NCBI RefSeq assembly: GCF_001424875.1
Contig: NZ_LMCT01000001.1
Coordinates: 6,976-54,020, forward strand
Source: Kitasatospora sp. Root107
GTDB taxonomy: Bacteria; Actinomycetota; Actinomycetes; Streptomycetales; Streptomycetaceae
Direction: 5' to 3'
Length of the DNA: 47,045 nt
Shown: positions 15,250 to 22,903 of the stretch, in pieces
Numbering within the stretch: the first letter of the stretch is position 1
How the letters are laid out: every line of letters begins with the position of its first letter
Program-made: the position numbers and the translations under genes
Notes under the pieces: model-generated
What the model saw: the letters and a program-made list of their open reading frames with translations, nothing else
What the model was told of the DNA's origin: nothing
The model's database searches: none

Positions 15250-16935
15250 TCAGAACATCGCGGTCTCGCGGTAAATCCCCCACTCGTCGCGGAGCGCGTT
15301 GCAGATCTCCCCGAGTGTGGCCTCCGCGCGGACGGCGGTGAGCATCGGCGGGATCATGTTCTCCCCCGACCGCGCAGCGGCGAGCATCTCCGCCAGCGCG
15401 GCCTGCACCGCCGCTTCGTCCCGCGCCGCCTTCCGCGCCGCCAGCGTCCTGACCTGCTCGCGCTCCACCTCGTGGCTGACCCGGAGGATCTCCAGCGCGG
15501 GGGTGACGCTGCGCGGGTGGCAGTTGACGCCGACCACGCGCTTCTCGCCCTTCTCCACACCCTGTTGATAGGCGAAGGCGGCCTCCGCGATCTCCCCGGT
15601 GAACCAGCCCTCCTCGATCCCGCGCAGGATGCCCGAGGTCATCGGCCCGATCGGGTGGCCGTCCGTCGCCTTGTCCAGGATGCGCTCGAAGATCGCCTCG
15701 GCCTGCTGCTCGATCCGGTCGGTCAGCGCCTCGACGTACCAGGAACCGCCCAGCGGGTCGGCCACGTTGGCGACGCCGGTCTCCTCCATCAGCACCTGCT
15801 GGGTCCGCAGCGCGATCTCCGCCGCCTGCTCACTCGGCAGCGCGAGCGTCTCGTCCAGCGCGTTGGTGTGCAGCGACTGCGTGCCGCCGAGCACGGCCGA
15901 CAGCGCCTCGACGGCCGTCCTCACCACGTTGTTGTACGGCTGCTGGGCCGTCAGCGACACACCCGCCGTCTGGGTGTGGAACCGCAGCCACTGCGCCTTG
16001 TCGGTCTTCGCGCCGTACCGCTCCTTCATCCAGCGGGCCCAGATCCGGCGCGCGGCACGGAACTTGGCGATCTCCTCGAAGAAGTCCAGGTGCGCGTCGA
16101 AGAAGAACGACAACCCCGGCGCGAAGACGTCGACGTCGAGGCCCCGGGACAGCCCGAGCTCCACGTATCCGAAGCCGTCCGCCAGCGTGTAGGCGAGCTC
16201 CTGCGCGGCCGTGGCCCCGGCCTCCCGGATGTGGTAGCCGGAGACCGAGAGCGGCTTGTACGCGGGGATGCCCGTCGCGCAGTACTCCATCAGGTCGCCG
16301 ATCAGGCGCAGGTGCGGCTCGGGAGCGAACAGCCACTCCTTCTGCGCGATGTACTCCTTGAAGATGTCGGTCTGCAGGGTGCCGTTGAGCACCGCCGGGT
16401 CGACGCCCTGGCGCTCGGCCGCCACCAGGTACATGCAGAACACCGGCACCGCCGGGCCGCTGATCGTCATCGAGGTGGTGACCTCGCCGAGCGGGATGCC
16501 GTGGAACAGCACCTCCATGTCGGCGGCGGAGTCGATCGCCACGCCACAGTGGCCGACCTCACCGAGCGACTTGGCGTCGTCGGAGTCGTAGCCCATCAGG
16601 GTCGGCATGTCGAAGGCGACCGAGAGGCCGCCACCGCCGGAGTCCAGGATCATCCGGTAGCGCTCGTTGGTCTGCTCGGCGTTGCCGAAGCCGGCGAACT
16701 GGCGGATGGTCCACGTCCGCCCCCGGTAGCCGGTGGCGTGCAGGCCGCGGGTGAAGGGGTACTCCCCCGGCCAGCCGATCCGCTCGAAGCCCTCGTACGG
16801 CTGCCCGGCGGGCGGGCCGTACATCGGCTCCACCTCGTCACCGCTCAGGGTGGTGAAGTCGGCCTCACGCTTTCGGGCCTTGTCGTACCGCTGTTGCCAG
16901 CGAGCACGGCCGGCCTCGATCTCCTCGGCGTCCAT
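15250..16935 (-). CDS. icmA: isobutyryl-CoA mutase large subunit
   Basis: IcmA carries the substrate-binding TIM barrel of the B12-dependent mutase that interconverts isobutyryl-CoA and n-butyryl-CoA. The 561-residue length matches the separate large subunit; there is no B12-binding DxHxxG domain. Substrate specificity can be read: the residue equivalent to methylmalonyl-CoA mutase Tyr89 is Phe80 (RQFAGF), and that equivalent to Arg207 is Gln198 (KEYIAQKEW), the published isobutyryl-CoA mutase pair. The active-site His (SGYHIREAGAT) is retained. The small B12 subunit IcmB is not in the window and must be elsewhere. GGAG precedes ATG 16935. An 18-bp palindrome lies upstream. Confidence 0.93.
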   Translation of the reverse strand: MDAEEIEAGRARWQQRYDKARKREADFTTLSGDEVEPMYGPPAGQPYEGFERIGWPGEYPFTRGLHATGYRGRTWTIRQFAGFGNAEQTNERYRMILDSGGGGLSVAFDMPTLMGYDSDDAKSLGEVGHCGVAIDSAADMEVLFHGIPLGEVTTSMTISGPAVPVFCMYLVAAERQGVDPAVLNGTLQTDIFKEYIAQKEWLFAPEPHLRLIGDLMEYCATGIPAYKPLSVSGYHIREAGATAAQELAYTLADGFGYVELGLSRGLDVDVFAPGLSFFFDAHLDFFEEIAKFRAARRIWARWMKERYGAKTDKAQWLRFHTQTAGVSLTAQQPYNNVVRTAVEALSAVLGGTQSLHTNALDETLALPSEQAAEIALRTQQVLMEETGVANVADPLGGSWYVEALTDRIEQQAEAIFERILDKATDGHPIGPMTSGILRGIEEGWFTGEIAEAAFAYQQGVEKGEKRVVGVNCHPRSVTPALEILRVSHEVEREQVRTLAARKAARDEAAVQAALAEMLAAARSGENMIPPMLTAVRAEATLGEICNALRDEWGIYRETAMF

Positions 16936-17002
16936 CAGACTCCGACTCCACTCCGTTGCGGCCGCTGCCTTGTGGGTGCGGGACCAGTTACTGCTTGGGT
17001 GC

Positions 17003-17028
17003 TGTCAATTTACTCGGACGTCCTAGTA
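17003..17028 (-). promoter_or_regulatory. icmA promoter region with GGACGTCC-centred palindrome
   Basis: TACTCGGACGTCCTAGTA (17011-17028) is an 18-bp palindrome with one mismatched pair. On the minus strand a TTGACA -35-like box (17003-17008) follows two bases later, about 70 bases before the icmA start. No convincing -10 is visible. The placement suggests control of icmA by an unidentified regulator; the MarR protein encoded at 17486 is one candidate. Confidence 0.5.
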
Positions 17029-17052
17029 TCTGTCGATGGTGGCCCGAAGACG

Positions 17053-17089
17053 GAGAGGCGCCCCTCCCGTGTCGGGAGGGGCGCCTCTC
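17053..17089 (-). terminator. terminator of the first DUF3817 gene
   Basis: A perfect 17-bp stem (17053-17069 with 17073-17089) closes a TGT loop, 16 bases past the DUF3817 stop. It insulates the icmA promoter from the upstream gene. Confidence 0.88.
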
Positions 17090-17105
17090 TCGGCGTGACG
17101 GCGGG

Positions 17106-17438
17106 TCAGGCCCGGACGGGCTCCGCGTCGACGATCAGCGGGGCCACCTCGCGGGACACCTTGCGCTCGACGAAGAACACGGCGGTCGGGATGGTGCCGG
17201 CCAGCAGCACCCAGGCCAGCTTGCCCATCGGCCACTTGGCCTTCGAGCCGAGGTCGAAGGCCAGCACCAGGTAGACCACGTAGAGCCAGCCGTGCGCAAC
17301 GCTCACCACCTGGGTGAAGGCGGCCGCACCCGAGACGTCCAGCGCGTACTTCCCGATCACGCCGAGGGTCAGCAGGATCAGGAGAACGCCCGTGACATAC
17401 GCCAGGGCCCGGTAGCGGGTCAGCACACTCTGCTTCAT
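17106..17438 (-). CDS. DUF3817 family membrane protein (copy 1)
   Basis: A 110-residue membrane protein starting MKQSVLTRYRALAYVTG. Three hydrophobic segments are visible: VTGVLLILLTLGVIGKY, SVAHGWLYVVYLVLAF and LAWVLLAGTIPTAVFFVE. The conserved HGWLYVVY and FxxER patterns fit DUF3817, a family of small integral membrane proteins of unknown role. I start at ATG 17438; an upstream extension to 17549 would overlap the MarR gene and is not membrane-like. It lies 47 bases after the MarR stop on the same strand, so the two may be cotranscribed. A paralogue lies at 22412-22735. Confidence 0.88.
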   Translation of the reverse strand: MKQSVLTRYRALAYVTGVLLILLTLGVIGKYALDVSGAAAFTQVVSVAHGWLYVVYLVLAFDLGSKAKWPMGKLAWVLLAGTIPTAVFFVERKVSREVAPLIVDAEPVRA

Positions 17439-17485
17439 GGCATCGAGGGTAACCGCCCTTACCGGGCGCCCCGCGCACAGGGCGG

Positions 17486-17992
17486 TCACTGCCGGAAGTC
17501 GCCCGCCGCCACCCGGAGCGGCCGCAGCACGTCGAAGATCTGCCGACACTGCTCCTCGTCGTAGCCCTCCAGGCCGAAGTCCATCGCCATCAGGTCCCGG
17601 GTGGCCTGCTCGACCGCCTCCCGGCCCCGGTCGGTGATCGCGGCCAGCACGCCGCGACCGTCCAGCGGATTGGGGCGGCGGGCCACCAGGCCGGCCCGCT
17701 CCAGCCGGTCGACGGTGTTGGTGACGCTGGTCGGATGCACCATCAGCCGCTCGCCGATCTTGGAGAGCGAGAGCTCGCCGGTCCGGCTGAAGGTGAGCAG
17801 CACCAGCGCCTCGTACCGGGCGAAGGTCAGCCCGTACGGCTTGACCACGGCATCCACCCGGCCGAGCAGGATCTGATGGGCGCGCATCACCGAGGTGATG
17901 GCCGACATCGAGGGAACTCCGCCCCAGCGGCTGGTCCAGAGTTCATCGGCGCGGGCGATCGGGTCGAATTCGAGAGCTAGGGGCTTGGCCAC
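17486..17992 (-). CDS. MarR family transcriptional regulator
   Basis: A 168-residue MarR protein. The winged helix is visible in ELSLSKIGERLMVHPTSVTNTVDRLERAGLV followed by RRPNPLDGRG, the usual DxR wing. I start at GTG 17992 (VAKPLALEFDPIARADELW), which fits relatives recalled from Streptomyces, although GGAGG is only one base away; ATG 17908 is an alternative. It probably heads a unit with the DUF3817 gene downstream and may act on icmA or itself. No obvious operator was found directly upstream. The ligand is unknown. Confidence 0.88.
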   Translation of the reverse strand: MAKPLALEFDPIARADELWTSRWGGVPSMSAITSVMRAHQILLGRVDAVVKPYGLTFARYEALVLLTFSRTGELSLSKIGERLMVHPTSVTNTVDRLERAGLVARRPNPLDGRGVLAAITDRGREAVEQATRDLMAMDFGLEGYDEEQCRQIFDVLRPLRVAAGDFRQ

Positions 17993-18060
17993 CCCTCCAC
18001 CGTACCGGCGGCCCCGGCGGCGGGTAGCAGGTGTCCACGATGGCGGACAAGGGGGCGTCC

Positions 18061-18076
18061 TGGCGGAGTCCCGCCA
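18061..18076 (+). promoter_or_regulatory. TGGCGG-type palindrome far upstream of the first M4 protease
   Basis: TGGCGGAGTCCCGCCA has inverted TGGCGG/CCGCCA arms. It lies 445 bases before the start codon at 18506, and a related palindrome lies 442 bases before the paralogue. The 513-base gap 17993-18505 holds this site and the conserved protease control region; nothing coding is seen. Confidence 0.4.
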
Positions 18077-18278
18077 CCGCCCATTGCGGGGCATACCGGG
18101 ACAGTCAGGCCACTCACCGGTTCGACAACTTCCTTACTGCTCAAGCGAGTTGCCGGATCTCGACCATCGGGCCGAATCGAATACCGTCGAAGTCCGCCAC
18201 CGCCGCCCGATTCCGAGGGATATGCCGGAGTTTCCATGCGGACGATCCGGCCATCCCCGGAGCCCGGCCCGGTGGCGG

Positions 18279-18348
18279 GAGCTGGCCAACTCTGGGCCGA
18301 GACCTGTCATTTCACCATGTGCATTGTCATGCTTCTGGCCAGCCCCGT
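18279..18348 (+). promoter_or_regulatory. conserved control region of the first M4 protease
   Basis: GAGCTGGCCAACTC (18279-18292) is a near-perfect 14-bp palindrome. Bases 18296-18348 are identical to 20487-20539 upstream of the second protease (53 of 53), and similarity continues to the start codons. Such conservation outside coding DNA suggests a shared promoter/operator and a leader of 100 bases or more. Confidence 0.6.
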
Positions 18349-18505
18349 CACGGCACCGGCCGCCCCACCCACATCCGGCCGGATGCCGCTTGACCGCACG
18401 GAGCAGCACGTCAGCATCCGCTCCGCCCCGCAGGCACTAACCCCTGGTGCCCCGGAGCGAGGTGCGACCGCGCACACGCGGTTGATTCCCGGAAGGAACC
18501 CGTAC

Positions 18506-20155
18506 GTGAAGCGAAAGCTGACAGTCGGAGCCGCACTCTCCGCCACGGTGATCCTCGCCAGCGCCATCCAGATCGGCGCCGGGACCGCCCAGGCAGCGCC
18601 GACCCCGGTGAGCAGCAAGGGCTCCACCTTCCAGCGCGCCGAACTCAAGGCGCTGGCCCAGTCGTACGCTCCGGCCGTGGCCAAGGCCGCCGGTCTCGGT
18701 GCCTCCGAGACGCTGGTCGCCAAGGACGCCGTGATCGACGCCTCCGGCGCCAAGCACCTGCGCTTCGAGCGCACCTTCTCCGGCCTCTCCGTGATCGGTG
18801 GCGACCTGGTCGCGCACCTGGCCCCGAACGGCAAGGTCACCTCGATCGACCGGGCCGCCGAGGCCACCATCGCCCTGCCCGGCCTGACCCCCGCCGTGCC
18901 GGCCGACCAGGCGGCCAAGCAGGCCACCGGCGCCGTGCAGGCCACCGTCGGCCTGACCATCGACCAGGACGAGTCGCCGCTCAAGGCCGTCACCGGCACC
19001 GGCAGCCCGGTCCTGGTGGTGTGGGCCCAGTCCGGCACCCCGCGACTCGCCTACCAGACGGTGGTCGAGGGGATCCGGGAGAGCGGCGTCCCGAGTGCAC
19101 AGAACCTGGTCACCGACGCGGCGACCGGCGAGGTGCTCTCCACGCACGAGCAGTACCTCGCGGCGGCCGCCACCGGCAGCGGCAAGGGCGTGCACGTCGG
19201 CTCGGTCACCCTGACCACCAACTACACGGGCTCCACCTACGAGTTGAAGGACCCGACCCGGGGCAACACCCGCACCGTCGGCCTGGCCGGCGGCACCTCG
19301 GGCAGCGGCACGCTGTTCACCGACGCGGACAACGTCTGGGGCAACGGGCTGGCCACCAACATCCAGTCGGCCGCGGTGGACGCCCAGTACGGCGCGGTGG
19401 CGACCTGGGACTACTACAAGAACAGCTTCAACCGCCTGGGCATCCGCAACGACAACGTCGGTGCGGTCAGCCGGGTGCACTACGGCAGCAACTACGTCAA
19501 CGCGTTCTGGAGCGACTCCTGCTTCTGCATGACGTACGGCGACGGCGCCTCCAACACCCACCCGCTCACCTCGATCGACGTGGCCGGCCACGAGATGACC
19601 CACGGCGTCACCGCCAACACCGCCGGCCTGGTCTACTCCGGCGAGTCCGGCGGTCTGAACGAGGCCACCTCGGACATCTTCGGCACCATGGTCGAGTGGT
19701 CCGCGGCCCTGTCGGTCGACCCGGGTGACTACCTGATCGGCGAGAAGATCAACATCAACGGGAACGGCACGCCGCTCCGCTACATGGACAAGCCCTCCAA
19801 GGACGGTGCGTCCAAGGACTCCTGGTACTCCGGAGTCGGCAACGTGGACGTGCACTACTCCTCGGGCGTGGCGAACCACTTCTTCTACCTGCTCTCCGAG
19901 GGCAGCGGCGCCAAGACCATCAACGGCGTCAGCTACAACAGCCCGACCTCCAACGGCTCGACCCTGACCGGCATCAGCCGTGCCAAGGCCGCCGCGATCT
20001 GGTACCGCGCGCTGACCGTCTACTTCACCTCCACCACCAACTACAAGGCCGCGCGCACCGCCACCCTGAAGGCAGCGTCCGACCTGTACGGCGGCACGGC
20101 GAGCACCGAGTACAAGGCGGTCGCGGCCGCCTGGTCCGGAGTCAACGTCAACTGA
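18506..20155 (+). CDS. secreted M4 (thermolysin-like) neutral metalloprotease, copy 1
   Basis: A 549-residue preproprotein of an extracellular zinc endopeptidase. GTG 18506 follows GGAAGGAA and gives the signal peptide KRKLTVGAALSATVILASAI ending in AQAA. An FTP propeptide follows, then the catalytic domain. Zinc ligands are His362 and His366 in HEMTHG with catalytic Glu363, and Glu386 in GGLNEATSD, twenty residues on as in thermolysin. The second catalytic His lies in NVDVHYSSGVANHF. A conserved SCFCMTYGDG segment is present. It is followed by its own terminator and then by a close tandem paralogue. Longer upstream in-frame starts lack ribosome sites. It probably digests external protein during growth or development. 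Confidence 0.95.
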   Translation: MKRKLTVGAALSATVILASAIQIGAGTAQAAPTPVSSKGSTFQRAELKALAQSYAPAVAKAAGLGASETLVAKDAVIDASGAKHLRFERTFSGLSVIGGDLVAHLAPNGKVTSIDRAAEATIALPGLTPAVPADQAAKQATGAVQATVGLTIDQDESPLKAVTGTGSPVLVVWAQSGTPRLAYQTVVEGIRESGVPSAQNLVTDAATGEVLSTHEQYLAAAATGSGKGVHVGSVTLTTNYTGSTYELKDPTRGNTRTVGLAGGTSGSGTLFTDADNVWGNGLATNIQSAAVDAQYGAVATWDYYKNSFNRLGIRNDNVGAVSRVHYGSNYVNAFWSDSCFCMTYGDGASNTHPLTSIDVAGHEMTHGVTANTAGLVYSGESGGLNEATSDIFGTMVEWSAALSVDPGDYLIGEKININGNGTPLRYMDKPSKDGASKDSWYSGVGNVDVHYSSGVANHFFYLLSEGSGAKTINGVSYNSPTSNGSTLTGISRAKAAAIWYRALTVYFTSTTNYKAARTATLKAASDLYGGTASTEYKAVAAAWSGVNVN

Positions 20156-20171
20156 CGCCCTCGCAGCAGCG

Positions 20172-20212
20172 CGCCGCAGCCGGGTCCCCAGGTCGGGGGC
20201 CCGGCTGCGGCG
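20172..20212 (+). terminator. terminator of the first M4 protease
   Basis: CGCCGCAGCCGGG (20172-20184) pairs perfectly with 20200-20212, enclosing TCCCC and GGGGG that can extend the stem, followed by TTGC. It lies 16 bases past the stop. Confidence 0.8.
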
Positions 20213-20252
20213 TTGCTAGCAGGTACCCGGCAGGACGATCAAGAGCACGGTC

Positions 20253-20268
20253 TGGCGAGGTCCCGCCA
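20253..20268 (+). promoter_or_regulatory. TGGCG-type palindrome far upstream of the second M4 protease
   Basis: TGGCGAGGTCCCGCCA is an imperfect palindrome matching the one at 18061 in sequence and in distance to the start (442 bases). The 539-base gap 20156-20694 contains the first gene's terminator, this site and the conserved control region; no gene is seen. Confidence 0.4.
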
Positions 20269-20469
20269 GCGTCGTTTCTGGTACATACCAGGACAGCAAT
20301 CCACCGAAACACTGCCGCAATCTTCGTATTGGTCTGGACAGTTGCCGATTTTCGACGGTTGTTCAGGTTCCGTTCGCGTCGAAACTCCGCTTCCGCGCCG
20401 GGTTTTGACCGTTTTGTCGGTTATGCCACGGAGTCGATCAGGCCATCACACAGCGTGCCGAGCTGGCGG

Positions 20470-20539
20470 GAGCTGGCCAACTCTGAGCCGAGACCTGTCA
20501 TTTCACCATGTGCATTGTCATGCTTCTGGCCAGCCCCGT
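20470..20539 (+). promoter_or_regulatory. conserved control region of the second M4 protease
   Basis: It contains the same GAGCTGGCCAACTC palindrome (20470-20483) and the 53-base identical block (20487-20539) as the first copy, at a similar distance from the start codon. Confidence 0.6.
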
Positions 20540-20694
20540 AACGACATCGGCCGCCCCACCACTCCGGCCCGATGTCGCTTGACCGCACGGAGCAGCACGT
20601 CAGCATCCGCTCCGCCCCGACGGCACTAACCCCTGGTGCCACGGAGTGAGGTGCGACCGCGCACACGCGGTTGATCTTCGGAAGGAACCTGCAC

Positions 20695-22341
20695 GTGAAG
20701 CGAAAGCTGACTGTCGGCGCCGCCCTCTCGGCCACTGTGATCCTCGCCAGTGCCATCCAGGTCAGCGTCGGAACGGCCCAGGCCGCCCCCGTTCCCGCGA
20801 GCAGCAAGGGTTCCACCCTGCAGCGCGCCGAGCTGAAGACCCTCGCCCAGTCGTACGCCACGACCGTGGCCAAGGCCGCCGGCCTCGGCGCCTCGGAGGC
20901 GCTGGTCGCCAAGGACGCCGTGGTGGACGCCAACGGCGCCAAGCACCTGCGCTTCGAGCGCACTTACGCCGGCCTGCCGGTGGTCGGTGGCGACCTGGTC
21001 GCGCACCTGAACCCGGTCGGCAAGGTCACCTCGGTGGACAAGGCCGCCGAGGCCACCATCGCGCTGCCGAGCCTGACCCCGTCCGTGCCGGCCGAGAAGG
21101 CGGCCAAGCAGGCCACCGGCGCCGTGCAGGCCACCGTGGGCCTGACCATCGACGAGGACGAGAGCCCGATCAAGGAGGTCACCGGCTCGACCCCCGCCAA
21201 GCTGGTGATCTGGGCCACCTCCGGCACCCCGCGTCTCGCCTACGAGACCGTCGTCGAGGGCGTCCGCGAGAGCGGCATACCCAGCGCCCAGAAGCTGGTC
21301 ACCGACGCCGCCACCGGTGAGGTGCTCTCCACCCACGAGCAGTACCTCGCGGCCGCCGCCTCCGGCACCGGCAAGGGCGTGTTCGTCGGCTCGGTCCCGC
21401 TGACCACCAACTCCGCCAGCGGCACGTACCAGCTGAAGGACCCCAGCCGGGGCAACATGTACACCACCACGCTCAACAACAAGACCTCGGGCAACGGCAC
21501 CCTGCTGACCGACACCGACAACGTCTGGGGCACCGGCCTGGTCTCCAGCAGCCAGTCGGCCGCCGTGGACGCCCAGTTCGGCGCAGCGGCCACCTGGGAC
21601 TTCTACAAGAACTCGTTCGGCCGCCTCGGCATCCGCAACGACGGTGTCGGCGCCTTCAGCCGGGTGCACTACGGACGCAGCTACGTCAACGCGTTCTGGA
21701 GCGACCAGTGCTTCTGCATGACGTACGGCGACGGTGCCTCCAACACCCACCCGCTGACCGAGCTGGACGTGGCGGGCCACGAGATGACGCACGGCGTCAC
21801 CTCCAACACCGCCGGCCTGAACTACTCGGGTGAGTCCGGCGGCCTCAACGAGGCCACCTCGGACATCTTCGGCACCATGGTCGAGTTCTCGGCGAACCTC
21901 GCGTCCGACAAGGGTGACTACCTGATCGGCGAGCTGATCAACATCAACGGTGACGGCACGCCGCTCCGTTACATGGACAAGCCCTCCAAGGACGGCGGCT
22001 CGGCGGACGCCTGGTACTCCGGCGTCGGCTCGGTCGACGTGCACTACTCCTCGGGCCCGGGCAACCACTTCTTCTACCTGCTCTCCGAGGGCAGCGGCGC
22101 CAAGACCATCAACGGCGTCAGCTACAACAGCCCGACCAGCAACGGCTCGACCCTGACCGGCATCGGCCGGGACAAGGCCGCGGCGATCTGGTACCGCGCG
22201 CTGACCGTGTACTGGACCTCCACCACCAACTACGCGGGCGCCCGTACCGGCACCCTCAGCGCGGCGGCGGACCTGTACGGCGCGGGCAGCGTCGAGTACA
22301 ACGCGGTCGCGGCCGCCTGGGCCGGGGTCAACGTCAACTGA
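20695..22341 (+). CDS. secreted M4 (thermolysin-like) neutral metalloprotease, copy 2
   Basis: A 548-residue tandem paralogue of the preceding gene, with the same signal peptide start (KRKLTVGAALSATVILASAI), propeptide and catalytic layout. The numbering is the same: His362, Glu363 and His366 in HEMTHG, with Glu386 in GGLNEATSD. GTG 20695 follows GGAAGGAA. Differences cluster in the propeptide and around the mature N terminus (SASGTYQLKDPSRGNMYTTT against the first copy's TGSTYELKDPTRGNTRTVG), which may change processing or specificity. The duplicated promoter region suggests co-regulation but separate transcription, because a terminator lies between the genes. Confidence 0.95.
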   Translation: MKRKLTVGAALSATVILASAIQVSVGTAQAAPVPASSKGSTLQRAELKTLAQSYATTVAKAAGLGASEALVAKDAVVDANGAKHLRFERTYAGLPVVGGDLVAHLNPVGKVTSVDKAAEATIALPSLTPSVPAEKAAKQATGAVQATVGLTIDEDESPIKEVTGSTPAKLVIWATSGTPRLAYETVVEGVRESGIPSAQKLVTDAATGEVLSTHEQYLAAAASGTGKGVFVGSVPLTTNSASGTYQLKDPSRGNMYTTTLNNKTSGNGTLLTDTDNVWGTGLVSSSQSAAVDAQFGAAATWDFYKNSFGRLGIRNDGVGAFSRVHYGRSYVNAFWSDQCFCMTYGDGASNTHPLTELDVAGHEMTHGVTSNTAGLNYSGESGGLNEATSDIFGTMVEFSANLASDKGDYLIGELININGDGTPLRYMDKPSKDGGSADAWYSGVGSVDVHYSSGPGNHFFYLLSEGSGAKTINGVSYNSPTSNGSTLTGIGRDKAAAIWYRALTVYWTSTTNYAGARTGTLSAAADLYGAGSVEYNAVAAAWAGVNVN

Positions 22342-22360
22342 CACCCCGTCTCCTGACACG

Positions 22361-22400
22361 CGAAAGCCCGGGCCCCTCGGAGGGGAGGCCCGGGCTTTCG
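22361..22400. terminator. bidirectional terminator, second protease / second DUF3817
   Basis: CGAAAGCCCGGGCC (22361-22374) pairs perfectly with 22387-22400, with further pairing outside through a two-base bulge. It lies between the convergent protease and DUF3817 genes. Confidence 0.88.
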
Positions 22401-22411
22401 TGTCGGGTGCG

Positions 22412-22735
22412 TCAGGCGGTGGCGGGCTGCCCGGCGGCCGGGTACTCGCCGCGCTCCTCCTTGGCCAGCATCCGCTCGGCCACGAAGCCGCCGAACGGCA
22501 GCACCGAGAGCACGAACAGGATCGCGCCGCGCTTGGCGTCCCAGCGCTGCTTCTGCCAGGCCAGCGCGAGGAAGACCACGTACAGCACGAAGAGGACGCC
22601 GTGCACCATGCCCATCACCGGCACCGCGTTGAAGTCGGTGGTGCGCTTGAGCACCGAGCAGACCAGCAGCAGCAGGAAGGACAGACCCTCGGGGGCGGAC
22701 ACGAGGCGCAGACGGTGGACAGCACTGCTCTTCAC
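22412..22735 (-). CDS. DUF3817 family membrane protein (copy 2)
   Basis: A 107-residue membrane protein starting at GTG 22735 (KSSAVHRLRLVSAPEG). Three hydrophobic segments are visible (LSFLLLLVCSVL, HGVLFVLYVVFLALAW and GAILFVLSVLPFGGFVAER). The HGVLFVLY and FVAER patterns align with HGWLYVVY and FFVER of the copy at 17106, so the two are distant paralogues. It ends with a hydrophilic tail. The upstream ribosome site is weak (GAGG). It is divergent from the AIM24 cassette. The function is unknown. Confidence 0.88.
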   Translation of the reverse strand: MKSSAVHRLRLVSAPEGLSFLLLLVCSVLKRTTDFNAVPVMGMVHGVLFVLYVVFLALAWQKQRWDAKRGAILFVLSVLPFGGFVAERMLAKEERGEYPAAGQPATA

Positions 22736-22833
22736 GACGGAACCTCACTACAGGTATCGACTGGCTTGTGAACCGGCGCACAAACCGGCCACCCATTATG
22801 ACCCTTCCTTTACCTGCCACCGGCGCCCGGGGT

Positions 22834-22897
22834 GTGTACCGGATGTGTACCAGTGGCCGCCACCCTCTCCCGGCACCCGGGCAGCGGCCGCTATGGT
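22834..22897 (+). promoter_or_regulatory. AIM24 cassette promoter with direct repeats
   Basis: GTGTACC occurs at 22834-22840 and 22845-22851, one helical turn apart. A TATGGT -10 box (22892-22897) ends six bases before the GTG start, so the first AIM24 mRNA is probably leaderless. The repeats sit where an activator could bind, about 40-60 bases ahead of the -10. Confidence 0.4.
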
Positions 22898-22903
22898 CAC
22901 CGC

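Noticed and set aside
15250..16935. Methylmalonyl-CoA mutase large subunit
   Set aside because: Phe80 and Gln198 replace the Tyr and Arg needed for methylmalonyl-CoA; the length also fits IcmA.
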